Below, one piece after another: positions 1-46,960 of a stretch of 64,000 nucleotides of DNA. Every line of letters begins with the position of its first letter. The stretch's first letter is position 1. The notes under the pieces were generated by a model, which was not told where the DNA came from, did no database searches, and saw only the letters and a program-made list of their open reading frames with translations. A program made the translations under genes and the position numbers. The stretch comes from Lates calcarifer (Eukaryota; Chordata; Actinopteri; Centropomidae): the NCBI RefSeq assembly GCF_001640805.2, contig NC_066842.1, forward strand, positions 24,637,598 to 24,701,597, given 5' to 3'.

Positions 1-10750
<10,750 letters not shown>

Positions 10751-10776
10751 TCAAAAGAAAAAGAAAGAAAGAAAAC

Positions 10777-11076
10777 ACAAATACTAAACGCCCCTCTCTG
10801 ATTGGTGTCGTAGGGGAATTTATTTGGATAATTCGGTTACAAATGTCTTCTCTCTCAGTAGATACACTGGGGCGCTGTATGTTTTGTCTTTATTTTCAGT
10901 TGACAAAATGCGTGTCGCTCTTCGCTGAGAAGTCAGGGACCGAGAACAAAAACAGCACGCACACTGGCAATGACTGAATTAAATATGAGGTACCCGCCTA
11001 TTTACAGGGAGAGTGGGCAGGGCGGGGAGGAAGCGTGGTCACATGACAAATACTAAACTTCCCCTCTCTCATTGGT
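10777..11076 (-). promoter_or_regulatory. chka upstream region with duplicated CCAAT-containing block
   Basis: A 30/31-bp block starting ACAAATACTAAAC and ending ATTGGT occurs at 10777-10806 and again at 11046-11076. On the minus strand, the sense of chka, each contains ACCAAT, an NF-Y-type CCAAT box. Between them lies a GC-rich stretch (GGGCGGGGAGG near 11018) and an E-box-like GTCACATGAC near 11038. There is no clear TATA box. Position just upstream of the chka start codon makes a promoter or 5'-UTR role likely, but the transcription start is not visible. Confidence 0.4.
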
Positions 11077-11219
11077 TGGCTCGGACATAGCCCCGCAGGA
11101 CCACAACAAACCTGACGGTGCCTTCAGGAACCATCCGACGTGATGATTAATTCTTCAGGAGGGAGAGTCATCACGGCACTGCTCCACCGACCTGGGCTTT
11201 ATGGCACAGTGAACAGACG

Positions 11220-11740
11220 GAAGCCTCCCCTCGGTGAAAGATGGGAAAGAAAAAAACAACGAAAGGATTCTCAGGCCGTGAGAAACAACGTTTTCTGATG
11301 AAAAAAGATTGGGCTGTGTGGCCCAAACCCTAAGCATCATGTCTGGCGGAAACTGGACATGATGCTTAGAAATGTCTGTCCTTCTGGAGGTTTCTCCCAT
11401 CTCCCCACAGGATGTCTGGAATTCAGCTAGAATCACCGAAATGACCAAGGCCATCTCCCCTGATTGCTCAGTTTGGTTGGGTGGCCAGCTCAACAAAGAG
11501 TCGTGGTTGTTCCAAACTCCTTCCACTCAAGAATAATGAAGGCCGCTACGGTCTTGGAAACCCTGAAAGCAGCTGAAATTTTTTGTTGCCTTCCCCAGAT
11601 GTGTGCCTCCACATAATCCTCTGCTGGCAGTCCCTTCGACCTCATGGCACCTGAGCTAAGAGTCTTTAAAGCATTTAAGACATCGGTTTTAGAGCTGATG
11701 TGTATTGACACATTATTGACATTTTTTTTATCACCATTTG
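11220..11740. mobile_element. Decayed Tc1-like transposon pieces
   Basis: Bases 11275-11352 resemble the Tc1 transposase region around SDEKRLGCVAQTLSIMSGGN, in plus sense and following a CTCAGGCCGTGAGAAACAA lead-in. Bases about 11380-11700 match the non-coding part of a common fish Tc1-like element in the opposite sense, with GATTGCTCAGTTTGGTTGGG and AAATTTTTTGTTGCCTTCCC-like phrases. The two pieces meet at a 13-bp inverted repeat (11331-11343 with 11356-11368). Open frames on the minus strand here belong to this remnant, not to a host gene. Recognition is from memory of the family, not alignment. Confidence 0.55.
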
Positions 11741-12313
11741 AAGTTGATAGAGAAGTGGCACGTGTTGTGATGTGAGTACACCTGTTATGCACTTGTCAAA
11801 ATATTGCTCGGCTTCGATGTTGGACAGGACGTGTTTATGGAATACAAGTATTAAATTTGACTTTCAAAGGAGCCTGTGAATCATTCTCTTCTAACCTGTT
11901 TGATTGTAACAGCTACTTTATATCTAATGTATTTTAAAAGTATGGGGTGTAACTGTACACACACACACACACACAGTATGTGAAATTGAACATCACTCTA
12001 GGGAGCTGTAGGACAATGTAACGTTCACAGTGAGATCATATTCCTGTGACTCAGCACCTGTTCACACTGACCAAAAACTAGTGGTCAGTGTGAATGTGGA
12101 AACAGTACTGCTTTACTTGTTCCTGGAAATGTGGTCTGTTTGGACCAGACGTTTTATTGGTTCCTTCAGGCCAGGCCTGCAGGCAGGCATGAGAAGGAGG
12201 TGGTTAGTGTCCGCAGTTTAAGAGCGATGTCAGATGAGGTTGCCCTTCAAGGTGTTTTTGTATATCAGAGTGCCATCTACTGGTGAAAAAATATAACCAA
12301 TCAGGAATAGAGT

Positions 12314-12333
12314 AATAGAATAGAATAGAATAG
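12314..12333. repeat. (AATAG)n short tandem repeat
   Basis: Three to four copies of AATAG, in the divergent chka/F-box intergenic region. It may be the 3' tail of a lost minus-strand retroposon. Confidence 0.7.
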
Positions 12334-12879
12334 CATTACAAGCAACGCAATTAACAAATTCACAATTCAAACACGTTTCTAACTACGGGTCTAATCGCTT
12401 GAAACAAACAAGAGGCAGAAAAGCTATGCACTTTCCCTCTTCCTCTCTACTAGTTTTGCATGAAAACAACAGAGGGCGCGTGCTAAATCAGCTTAAGATT
12501 CTGCAGTACTACATACAGATATTGTTGATCAGCTTCGTCTCTTTTGCGTTGGGTGTTAAATCATTTGCGAAGGCTTTTTGATTGGCTCGATGTCAGAGCA
12601 CTTACTCCTCTAAAACGTTTCTTTTCAAACATTAACTACCGCCCGATGCTGCAACGCCGGGGTACAAAACATGCAGCCCAACGCACTTTGATGACGACAT
12701 CACCAACGAGCCATAACAAAAACAACAACAGAACTCAGCTGTTCGGCAGATAATTGAGTACTGTTCTTTACCGTTTTTTAGTTTTGCATTTGTGTAAGTT
12801 GTTTTATAGTTACCGATGCGTTCGGATATAAGGTCGATTCAGTAAAACTTTCAGCAATGCGCGACAATTAGCCTTGAAT

Positions 12880-12963
12880 TGAAACTCCTTTGTCTCCTCT
12901 TTGCTAGCTCCGAGCAGATTAGCTTTTTAACTGAGGACGAGGGGGGAGCCGTTCGACCAAAAG
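12880..12963 (+). other. Probable 5' non-coding exon of the F-box gene
   Basis: A GC-richer stretch ends in CCAAAAG followed by gtaaac, a good donor at 12964. A matching acceptor, TTTCCTTTAATTTAAAG, ends at 13710, 75 bases before the F-box start codon. The exon start is a guess; a CCAAT motif on the plus strand's complement (GATTGGCT) lies near 12580. Confidence 0.4.
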
Positions 12964-13784
12964 GTAAACACACAACTTTAGTCTTGATAATAGTGCAAAA
13001 CAATCACACAGTCTCCACTAGAGAATATATGGGTGTACATCTTTGAATGTTCACCTGTTAATTTGACAGAAGATGCATGGTCAGCAAAGGAGAGCAAACA
13101 ACGGAGCTGCCAATGCTACAAACCGACGTGTCACTAAATTCTCGATAGCAAAGAGCACGTGTATATCACATTACACGTACGGCTTTTTCAAAGGGATATC
13201 GTTACACCAGCCTCTATGGAAATTGGCTGGTTTGTCAGCTCCACCATAACGGTACAACTACCAAAATCTGCTTTCTGGACTTAAAAGGGAAAGCCATCTA
13301 ATGAAAAATTCATATATGGTACGTTCGACTTCGACTTAGACTCCAAATAAAAACACCTGAACGAAAGCTTTAAGTCCTGAGTATGTAAGAGTTTAAAATA
13401 TAAGCAAATGTGTCGGACAGGGAGTGTATTTACGTCCCAACGAAGCTCTACCTTTATAGTTAGTTGTTTAGTTTTTTAGCTTTTGGAAGCAATAGTCCAA
13501 ATGTACAAGCATTAACTGAGCTATCCTGTTAGGTGTAAAAATGAGGGTGAATTTGGATGATAATCTCCTTTCAGTGCGTGTTGCATTACCTGCTTTAAGA
13601 CAGACCACCTAGTGAACCAGAGAAGGTGTTTTTCTGCCTGTTACTAAAAAGGAAGAAAAAAGTCAGCATTGTAAATTATTTTATCTCTGTTTCTTTCCTT
13701 TAATTTAAAGACTTCATCAATCCGGGGATATTTATGGCAAAACCAGACCACAAGACCACACGGTGGAGAATCTGACCTTCTCCA

Positions 13785-16302
13785 ATGACCACCAGCATCA
13801 TTTCCTTATCTGTCATCATGTCACCGCGGAAAAGACCCCTGGTTCCTGTGAGCAGTCGACGGAAGGCAGCAGACGACTACTTCCCTTTCAACCTCCTGCC
13901 AGTGGAGTGTCAGCTGCACGTCTTGTCTTTTCTGAATGAGGTGGATAAGTGTAGCTGCGCTCTGGTTTGCCTGAGCTGGAGCTGTCTCATCCGCTCATGG
14001 AAGCTGTGGCGAGTGGCTGACTATTCCCGTCGTGGTGTCTTCCATTTGGGTCAGGAGGGGCTGCTTGTTTCCAACCGTGAGTTTGAGAGGTGGAAATCCT
14101 GGGTCCACCATTACACCCACCACCTCATTTCCCGCCGGGCAAGCCTGCTAACACTGAAGGCCAGCTTCGACCTGGGGGATCGTTGCAACAAGTGGGGCGA
14201 GCTGCTGAGCCACCTGCTAAATAATGTTCACTGCAGAGACCTCAGCCACCTGGACCTCAACTGGACCTTTACTCTTCTTGAGCCGCTGGACCTTAGGGTC
14301 CACTCCAGCTCCAGTTCACACCAGGACAGCATTACCAAAATGGACCAGGTAAATTCTTTAGTGCCCACCGTGAATCCAGATTAGAATTAAAACTGTTAGC
14401 TTGGTGGCCCCTAACTTGCAGCAAGAGGTGACTTATGTACCCAAAAGTCTTGTAGGTATTTTGACCTCTGTAAACTGCACACAGTAAACTCAGACTGTGG
14501 TTGGTCTGTAATACTAAAAGTTACTAGTTTGGGTTTCCTTTCCTGTGAGGAAATGATCAGGTCAGAAATCTTCAGATTCTTGGACACTGTTCTCTTCTTT
14601 GTACAGTTGATAAAACAGCTTCAAGTCTTACAGTTTGTTTTATTGAAACTTTCTAATGTCAATATACTGCATACATACTGTGTTAGACAGATGTTGCTTT
14701 TACTCTACAGTATGTTCTGGGGCCTTAGTTTATGGTGTTGTTTATATAGACCTTTTTCACAAGTCACAGAATGAATGAATGATGGCTGAATTCCATTTAG
14801 CTGCTCTTGTTTCAGAGTCGTACAATAAACTGTTTAACAGCAGAGATTTTGATTTGTTATAGCAGAAAAAGCAAAAGTCCAAGTAATACAACAACAGTGG
14901 CTCTGTTAAGTGTCTAAGCCATGTCAGGCAGCCTGCATGTACAATACCAGGGCCCTAGAATTGCTTTTCTTGTAATCACATCCTGCTCACTGTCGCACTG
15001 TCATGAGTTACTGGGGCTCATTAATAGAATGTAGCTACCACTGATGTAACATCTCTCCTTTTCCTACTATGACAAATCAAAATGACCCTTTGGACGTCAC
15101 CATATTGTAATGCAGTGGTTACCAAAGGGCCTCATGAGGGTGACTGGGCAAAGACAGGTATAAGTAATAGACTAATTAAGTTGTGTTGTGTTATTGCATT
15201 AGTCCCACCTGTGCTTTTCAGCTATGGTTCATCACAATGTCTGCTGTAAATAAAATGCTGTGATGCTGGGAAGGACATCCAAATTCACATTACCAAGATT
15301 CATTCAGCAAAATGACATGTAGAGTACAACATGGACAGCTTGTTTTATTATATGGAGAAAAAAAAAGAAAAGCTGCTGATATTCATCAAGCAGACACCTG
15401 ATTCGCTCCAAAATATGAAGAAGCCTACCTTGCTGTGCACTTTCAGGACTGAGAGCCTCATGTAGTTTGTGCATAAAAATCAGGTTGGGCATAAGTTAAC
15501 TTTTTTTAATTTGTACAAACTGGTATAGGCTGATTAGAAACAAATGCTGTTTACATGTTGGGAGGGCATAACCTTTTTTTAGCTACCAAAGGGGAGCATG
15601 GCAGGAAAAGTTTGGGAACTACTGACATTTTTTTGCATACTAACATGTAAATACTAACCATCTTCTTGTTATACAGGTAAATGTCCATGTTATCTTTTTG
15701 ATTTGATTTGACAGGTGACGAGTTTCCAGGAGCTGCTGACCAAACTCACCCACAGCTGCCCACGCATCTCTAAGATGCGGCTACACTTCGACTGGTCCGA
15801 TTTGTCTGTGTCGCTGCTCACCCAGTTCCAGCAGCTCCGAGTCCTTGAGCTCAAATACTTCTGGGTCTTTAAAGGAGTGACTCCCTCAACACTGCAGACC
15901 CTAACCAAATCTCTGCCTAACCTGAAGTCTCTGACTTTACATATCCTGGTGCCACTGAGGAATCTGGGCATCTCATACACCCTGGAGTCTCAGTCTCTGG
16001 AATTCCTGGACGTGTCGCCCAGTCGAGGTCTAGTCTTCTCTTGTCTGAAGCTACCTGCCCTGCGGGAGCTTCGAGCCAAAAAGATTGTCCGCGGTATCAC
16101 ACTGGACCGGAGAACCAGGCTGAGGATTCAGCACCGGTGGCCCTGCCTGTACCACGTCCTCCGGGAGGGGACACCAAAGCTTCAGGCTCTAAACAATGAG
16201 AGGCTCCTTCCCACATGGAGAGAGGAGAGCTATGGGGAGCTGTCTGCTATCCTGGAACAGTCCTGTTACTGTGTACAGCATCTAGACAGCTGGCTTTGGT
16301 AA
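13785..16302 (+). CDS. F-box and leucine-rich-repeat-like protein, two coding exons, 383 aa
   Basis: Coding exons are 13785-14348 and 15715-16302, joined in phase 0 (CAG|gtaaat; gacag|GTG). An F-box sits at about residues 36-76: LLPVECQLHVLSFL, then CALVCLSWSCLIRSWKLWR. Such proteins act as substrate receptors of SCF ubiquitin ligases by binding Skp1. The C-terminal half has leucine-rich-repeat-like segments (LRVLELKYF, LPNLKSLTLHIL, LEFLDVSP, LPALRELRAKKI), which in this family bind the substrate. The protein ends DSWLW-stop. The start could be the ATG at 13785 or an in-frame ATG at 13818 (MSPRKRP); the first is kept because it is the first after the acceptor. I could not match it to a named FBXL/FBXO member. 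The gene is transcribed away from chka and towards anpep. Confidence 0.85.
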
Positions 16303-18351
16303 TCAACTGAACAACAGTAAATGAAGTACATCTACAGCTGGTCATCAATTGGTAGAATCCAGAAAGTAATATATTGACTTAGAATACACCAGTTTTATAT
16401 TGATTTGAACAAACCGAACATACATTCATTGCACATAGCTGCAGATAAAACTGAGACTTGAAATGAAATCACTGTAAGTTGTTTCCAAAGCAGTAAGCCA
16501 CTGTTAGTCTGGAAACACTTGTTGACAAGACAGTGATAAACAGTATGTCCATAATTGTTTGTCCAGTATCTCCAGAAAGCAAAGGTGCTTCTGCCTCATG
16601 CTGATCGCATTGTGCTAGTCTGGATTCATTTCCACTAGAGCTCTGTGGTAGTGTGCATAACCCGTGGATTATGAAAAGAGGACTACATGACAGAGTGTAA
16701 TGGCTTTGCCAAGATGAGGAGAATTTAGCCTGCTACAGCATGCTGGAGCCCACTGTTGAGGGAAAGAAACAAAACTATCCAGAATAAAGCCAAAATTTTT
16801 GGAGATATAAACTTGAAAAAGTCATTTTATATTAGTGTTAATGTTCTGACATGTCAAAGTCTAGAATCATTTGCTGTGTAATAAGACAAAAGTGGTAATT
16901 TCAACAAAATTTCATAATATGATATAAACACCACCCTGGTCAAAGTACTAAAATCTTGAAATATCACAACTTTATACTTGCAATTTTACAACATTATCCT
17001 CAACATTCAGACTTTTTTTCTTCTTCTAATATTACGAGTGTATATTACAATATAATATTAGGACTGAAATTTCTAAATATTTATAATATACTTTTTCCTT
17101 TATTCCCAGTATGAGATGACAAAGGATAAAATGCTCTCAATTGTCAATAACTGACATGTACTGTACTGTACTGTACAGTAATTGTACTGTTGTTATTAGT
17201 TCAGAAATTGATTGAGTTCAGGTGTATTGACAGTTACTGTTTCTAATTGATCAGCAAAGCTGTAAAGAAAGTGAGTCCTCTACTAGAAAATTATACAAAT
17301 GGCAGACATGATCAGTTGTGTTCATTCAGTAAATATTTAAAGTTAAACATGAACTCACCGTGTGCTAATAGAACACATTCATTGTATCCTAAATTTGTGG
17401 CAAATAAAGGCACAGTGCAGGACCAAAAAGCTTCTCAAAATTGATGGGTACTGACCCTGGGTCATTAAGACCAAATCCTCATTCTGAATTTAAATTACCT
17501 ATAAACCCAAGCTAGTTCTGTATCACCACTGTTGACATGACTGCTAAATTCTTGGCACATTCAGACAGACAGTATTAATCTGGTGTAATTCTAATCATAG
17601 CCTGTCAAGAATGCAGCAAAACTAACCCAGGGTTCATTCAATGCTGGAGCAGTTTGCACCAGACATGTTTATTCTTTAGTGCCCCTTTTTGGTTGTTTTA
17701 TTATTGATGTGTGATGTTAGTGGAATTTTATTGTGTGTGTTCCTTTTAAAGCACAGTGGGCTATGGTATCGGTTTTATGAGATTTTAAAACTAACCTGCC
17801 TATCTTGAAATGATAGTTGGAAACTTTTTGCACATTTCCATTGCTGTAATGAAGGTTGGTGTTCAAATCACTGTAGCAAGCAAGTGACCAAATTCCAGTT
17901 TTCATGAGTGGATGAAGTTTTTGTTTGTGATCATGGATTCCATATATTTTATGTGTATGTAAACTTGTGAAATTATATTTTCATTAATTTGTACAATGAG
18001 CCTCAACTGTTTGCTTCTGACAGCAGAGAAATGGAATCAGTGCCTTTGCAGTTATCCTCCTTATCAGTAGAGGACCTTACTCTCAAAGATTTGGCAAACA
18101 GGATTTCTCTCCCAAAGGTCTCGCAACAGAAACATGGTTGTGTTTATAACTGCACTAGTGTAATGCTGTGTCTTTAGACCAGTGGATTCTGATCATTTCA
18201 CTCCAGTACTTGTGCTGCAGATGTGTGCTTTAGGGTATTTATTTTCTTAAGGATATATCAATGTATGTGTGAGATTTTGTTGATATGATGGAACCTTTGA
18301 GTGTACATCTCACAAGATTCCTATACAAATAATTGTACTCTGTCGTTATTA

Positions 18352-18354
<3 letters not shown>

Positions 18355-18392
<38 letters not shown>
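18355..18392. repeat. (GT)n microsatellite
   Basis: Perfect GT run of 19 units. A second shorter TG tract lies near 18525-18546. Confidence 0.97.
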
Positions 18393-18393
<1 letters not shown>

Positions 18394-19689
18394 CTTCTAA
18401 TTCTTGTATCCTGGTGGGGGGCTAAGACATGGTTTTAGGGTTCAGGTTCCAATTTGGTTAATGTTAAGGTTAGGGGAATGGTAAAGGTTTGCATAAGGGC
18501 AAATCTTTGTCCCCACAGATATTGTGTGTATGCGTGTGTGTGTGTGGCGAGAGAGAGAGTATCACAAGAAACATGAATAATTTAATTGATGATCTCCTAT
18601 TTTCTAAGGAATAGATCCATCTTGAAAACAACACCTGCACAATGTGACAGAATGACAGATGTTGGAACATCTGGTCCATAAGACTTTTTTTCACATAATA
18701 AAATGATGGTTTTGAGTATTCTGTAATACAATAGAGCATTCTTTTAAGTACACACCAGAGAATTATTTCTCTTTTTTATTTGCATTGCTACACATGTTAA
18801 CGCCATGACTAGATGGATAGAATTTACTATAATATTTTTGTCAAGTGTATGACACCACAAAGTGCTCTCGCAAGTGTCAGAAACATCATTGCATCCGCAA
18901 CAGGCCATTGATCAGAGATAATGCATAATGCAAGACAGGAATGTGGTCTCCACTTGGGTCTGGCCTCACTGTGATGATGATTTGTCAGCATTGTTGTACC
19001 ATCTTAGTGTTTCAATATGCCGGGTTTGATTTATTGTCCTTTATCCTCCAACAGGAACATCTGTTTTCAGTACAAATAACTGCCACCACACCCAGCTCAG
19101 GCCCTGTTTTCCTATATGGTTGCCATTTTGCCTATTTGTCTATCTGTGTTTTCTTTCCTAAGGTGAGGAATGTGTGTGTGTGAGAGAGAAGTTGGGGCTT
19201 TCCAGGCAATTCACTGATTTTCCAAATCACTCCATTTTCTGTTCTCCTCCTCTTTTTGCTCCCCTGTTCTCCAGGCCACTCAACACTCCTCCCTCATATG
19301 CTTCTTATTTGGAGCTTGTCAGTTTCACAGGATCTCTTTTCCAATTTATGTTTGTAAGCCATCATCTTACCCGCTGCACTGATTTTGCCTTGCTGTGGAT
19401 GACAGTATTTGAAGGAAAGGACGCTGCAACTTGGAACTCTCTCTCCAGCAGCTCTTCTGTCCAGGGCATATGTGATTATGATGTTTCAGGCAGTGTGTCC
19501 TGTGTTCAAAGAAGGGGAATGTGAGAAAATCTGTGTGTGATAGGTTGGAGAGTGCAGTGTGAGGATGAAGTGTTCCTTGAGGTTTACCTAACCTTGTATT
19601 AGTGGAAAGACCACAGTAACCACCTCCAGATGTTTGAAAGCACAATCTGACTGATCATTTACTACAAGACCAATGAACATCGCTCTATT

Positions 19690-19745
19690 CACACTATAAG
19701 GCTTACTCTTTGCTCCTTCGGCAAAGCCCGAGTTAATGCTTAATC
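19690..19745 (+). promoter_or_regulatory. Candidate anpep core promoter with TATA-like and HNF1-like sites
   Basis: ACTATAAGG at about 19692-19700 is TATA-like. GTTAATGCTTAAT at 19732-19744 matches 11 of 13 positions of the HNF1 palindrome GTTAATNATTAAC. The mammalian epithelial ANPEP promoter is known to use HNF1, so the match is suggestive. The spacing puts the HNF1-like site downstream of the TATA-like box, which is unusual, so one of the two is probably not functional. Confidence 0.25.
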
Positions 19746-19919
19746 TAAGTACAGACCCTTAATTGCTAAGGCCAAGCCCTATTCATGGGAGGGAGGTTAC
19801 TTGGATGTGCACAGATCTGTCATTGCAGACCAGACGCATACAAGCTCTGGGACTCAACAGACTCATCTCTACGAGTCAAGCAACAGGACCTTCAAGACAG
19901 AGCAAAGGAAGCAGCCACC

Positions 19920-44555
<24,636 letters not shown>

Positions 44556-46951
44556 AGTGAAAAAACAACTTTTGTGTTTGGAGCCTCATCTATCAGTGGT
44601 GCTAGTATAGCATCTCTCCAGCTGAATACATCGAAGACATCCCTACTCATCTTAATCCACTTCAAAAACAAGAACTGATCATGATTTTTTTTCTGGTCTA
44701 TTTTTGCAGTGTTTATGGACAGCATTATTTATGCAGTATATTCAGTGGAAACAGGCAAATCAACAAGATTTTTACTCCAATGTTTGTGATTTAGCTGATA
44801 CAGTATCAGTCAACAAACAACAACAAAAAAAACATCACTTTTTTCCTGTTGCTGTTGCCAATTATCAAAATTATTTTACAGTGGAAAATGGATCAAAATG
44901 TCCATTAAATTAATTCCATGGCAAATGGGAATTTGGTGGTAAAAACAGACTGATTCAACACAAGTTCGATGCAACAGCTAAAATTTGATTTGACTCCAGA
45001 TGAGTCTGAGCCAAAGGACAGGAACCTTGTCTGTTTGTTAATGTGCATTACATATGTTATAATCAAGGATCCACATTATTCTTATATGCTGCTGAATTTG
45101 TTATTTTTAATAATACATCAACACAGTGTTAAACATGAGACCTTTAATCTATTATATCAAATTGTACATGTTGTATTTACTGACTTTGTGATTTATAATA
45201 AAAACATGACTATGATAATGATAACGGTAATACAGTATTGTTCATGTCACCACTATAATACCTTTGAGGTGTGTTTGGATACAATGAAGGACAAATGAAT
45301 ACCTTGCTTTTTGTGTGTATACATAACTGTTCACTGGATTGTTCTTCAGCTTGTTATTCTCCAAAAACATCCAATGACCGTGTCCCTCGACTGAGAAGAT
45401 TGGGAAGGTGTATGGATATAAATGTGCCAAATGATCATAGCTATGGCTGAGCATCATCACCATGTGCAAAGGAACTTAGGTTATTCCTGGACTGTTCTTA
45501 CTTGAAATTCAAGTTGTGTCACTAACGTTTGGATTGAAAGTTAAAAATCCCACTGCTTTATATAGTCATATGACATGTCTTCATAATAACTCACTCCACC
45601 AAGAATTAATCTGTGTCTGTTTGCCTACATATCAGTCTTTCTATAGACTTTGTATGCATTCCTTAAATTGCCTCAAAATTTTGCTTTATATTGCATCTGA
45701 ATGCATCTGTTGACACGAGTATTATTTGTTGAGTGAACATGAAATGCACATCCAATAGCCAGAGGTGCTTTTAAAGTAACAGCTGCTTTTAATGCTGTTT
45801 TCATGATGTGGTGTGTGAAGTCTTCTGTAGATTATAACTCTTAAAAGACTGAAAGCAATTAGGCTGATAGCAATATAAAATGGAAAACTCCACCACAGTC
45901 CGGAGTTTTTAAAAACTTTTACTTTCATAGAGTCATGAAAACAGACGTTATGGAGGAATACAAATGGACTAAATATTTGAAGCCAAGTTTTCAGATGTTT
46001 TGAGCAGCAATAAGCCCTGCATTGTTATTTTTAGATAGACATATCATCCTTTATTTGTGTCTGTCAGGGAGTTGTCCAGGATATTAGATTATGACACAGA
46101 ATCAGTGATTACTCCATTAAACAGTCTGAAGTCCCATTCACACTGAATCAGTATTACAGGGAAATGCAGGGCTGATAAAATATTCGCTCTAATCTCAGTA
46201 CATGAAGACATTATTTCAGATGCTATTTTTGCTACTGGAAAATTACAGGAGCTCTTCACTTTGTTTGCTTTTTTTTAAAAAGACATTATTGTGTGGGACA
46301 ATCACATGACCCACTTTGCCACTACCTGGCTTATGAAATGATCTAGTTTTAGAATATATTATCAACATTAAATTGCATATTTCATTGTAGTCTTAAACTA
46401 ATTTTAACTAATTTTTGCACAGCTCTCACAGTGTACTGAGCTGATACAAGGAAATACAGCTGTCTGAGTGAAAAGAACTCAGACACACACCTAAAATACA
46501 GCCTGTCTCTCTAGGACAAAACTTTGCAGCATGGAGGGACTGAGTATGCTGAAAAACAATTAGTATTTGAGACAATATTTAATACCAGGGTATGGAGGGG
46601 AAGTGCATATATGACCACAGATCAGTAGATGCAATATTAAAGACACCCAAATCTGCATTAGAAAACTGAATCCTGTCTACATGAAGCTTAGAGTATACAG
46701 TATACAAAGACAGGGTGCATCACAGCTGAAAGCCAGATACACACTGTGGAGCTGGAGGAGTCTTGTCCCATACTGTAAAGGTTATGCAAGGTTCAAGCCC
46801 CAAGGCCACATATGTAAGAGGTTCAATACTCAAGTGAAAAATGGGAGTCCAATCCAAAGACAGAGAAACAGGAATGGAGCTAAGTTGAAGCAGTTCAACG
46901 TAGAGGCTGGAGCAGGGCCGTGAGTTCAGGCTGACGGGAGAGATGGTTTCC
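44556..46951. other. Convergent 3' ends of anpep and arpin
   Basis: The plus-strand AATAAA at about 45197, 640 bases past the anpep stop, is a plausible poly(A) signal. TTTATT at 46050-46055 (AATAAA on minus) could serve arpin. Short frames here carry no recognised domain; I see no other gene. Confidence 0.45.
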
Positions 46952-46960
46952 TCACTCATC
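46952..46960 (-). CDS. arpin: arpin terminal mini-coding exon (Asp-Glu-stop)
   Basis: After exon 5 ends GAA TGG|gtgaga, the nearest good acceptor giving an acidic end is TTTCTTTCTCTCAG followed by GAT GAG TGA at 46960-46952. It completes EDEWDE, close to the EEWDD end of the mammalian protein, and makes the length exactly 226 residues. If not spliced, the frame would read through into a basic 16-residue tail (VRTHTIS...). Confidence 0.7.
   Translation of the reverse strand, partial: DE

Larger units (their letters stand above)
16303..19919 (+). other. F-box 3' UTR and intergenic DNA up to anpep
   Basis: An AATAAA at 16783-16788, 480 bases after the stop, could be the F-box poly(A) signal; another AATAAA lies near 17403. 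A GT microsatellite is at 18355-18392. Frames of 60-116 codons between 18941 and 19645 show no recognisable domains or splice structure. The last 250 bases are the anpep promoter/5' UTR. Confidence 0.5.

Noticed and set aside
11155..11792. Two minus-strand frames of 100-123 codons
   Set aside because: They overlap Tc1-like non-coding and inverted transposase sequence; no host domain or splice structure.
18941..19645. Frames of 80-116 codons upstream of anpep
   Set aside because: Low-complexity composition and no homology; likely 5' flank.
19785..19919. In-frame N-terminal extension of anpep (starting MGGRLLG)
   Set aside because: The ATG at 19920 has a strong Kozak context and gives the expected short cytosolic tail before the signal anchor.
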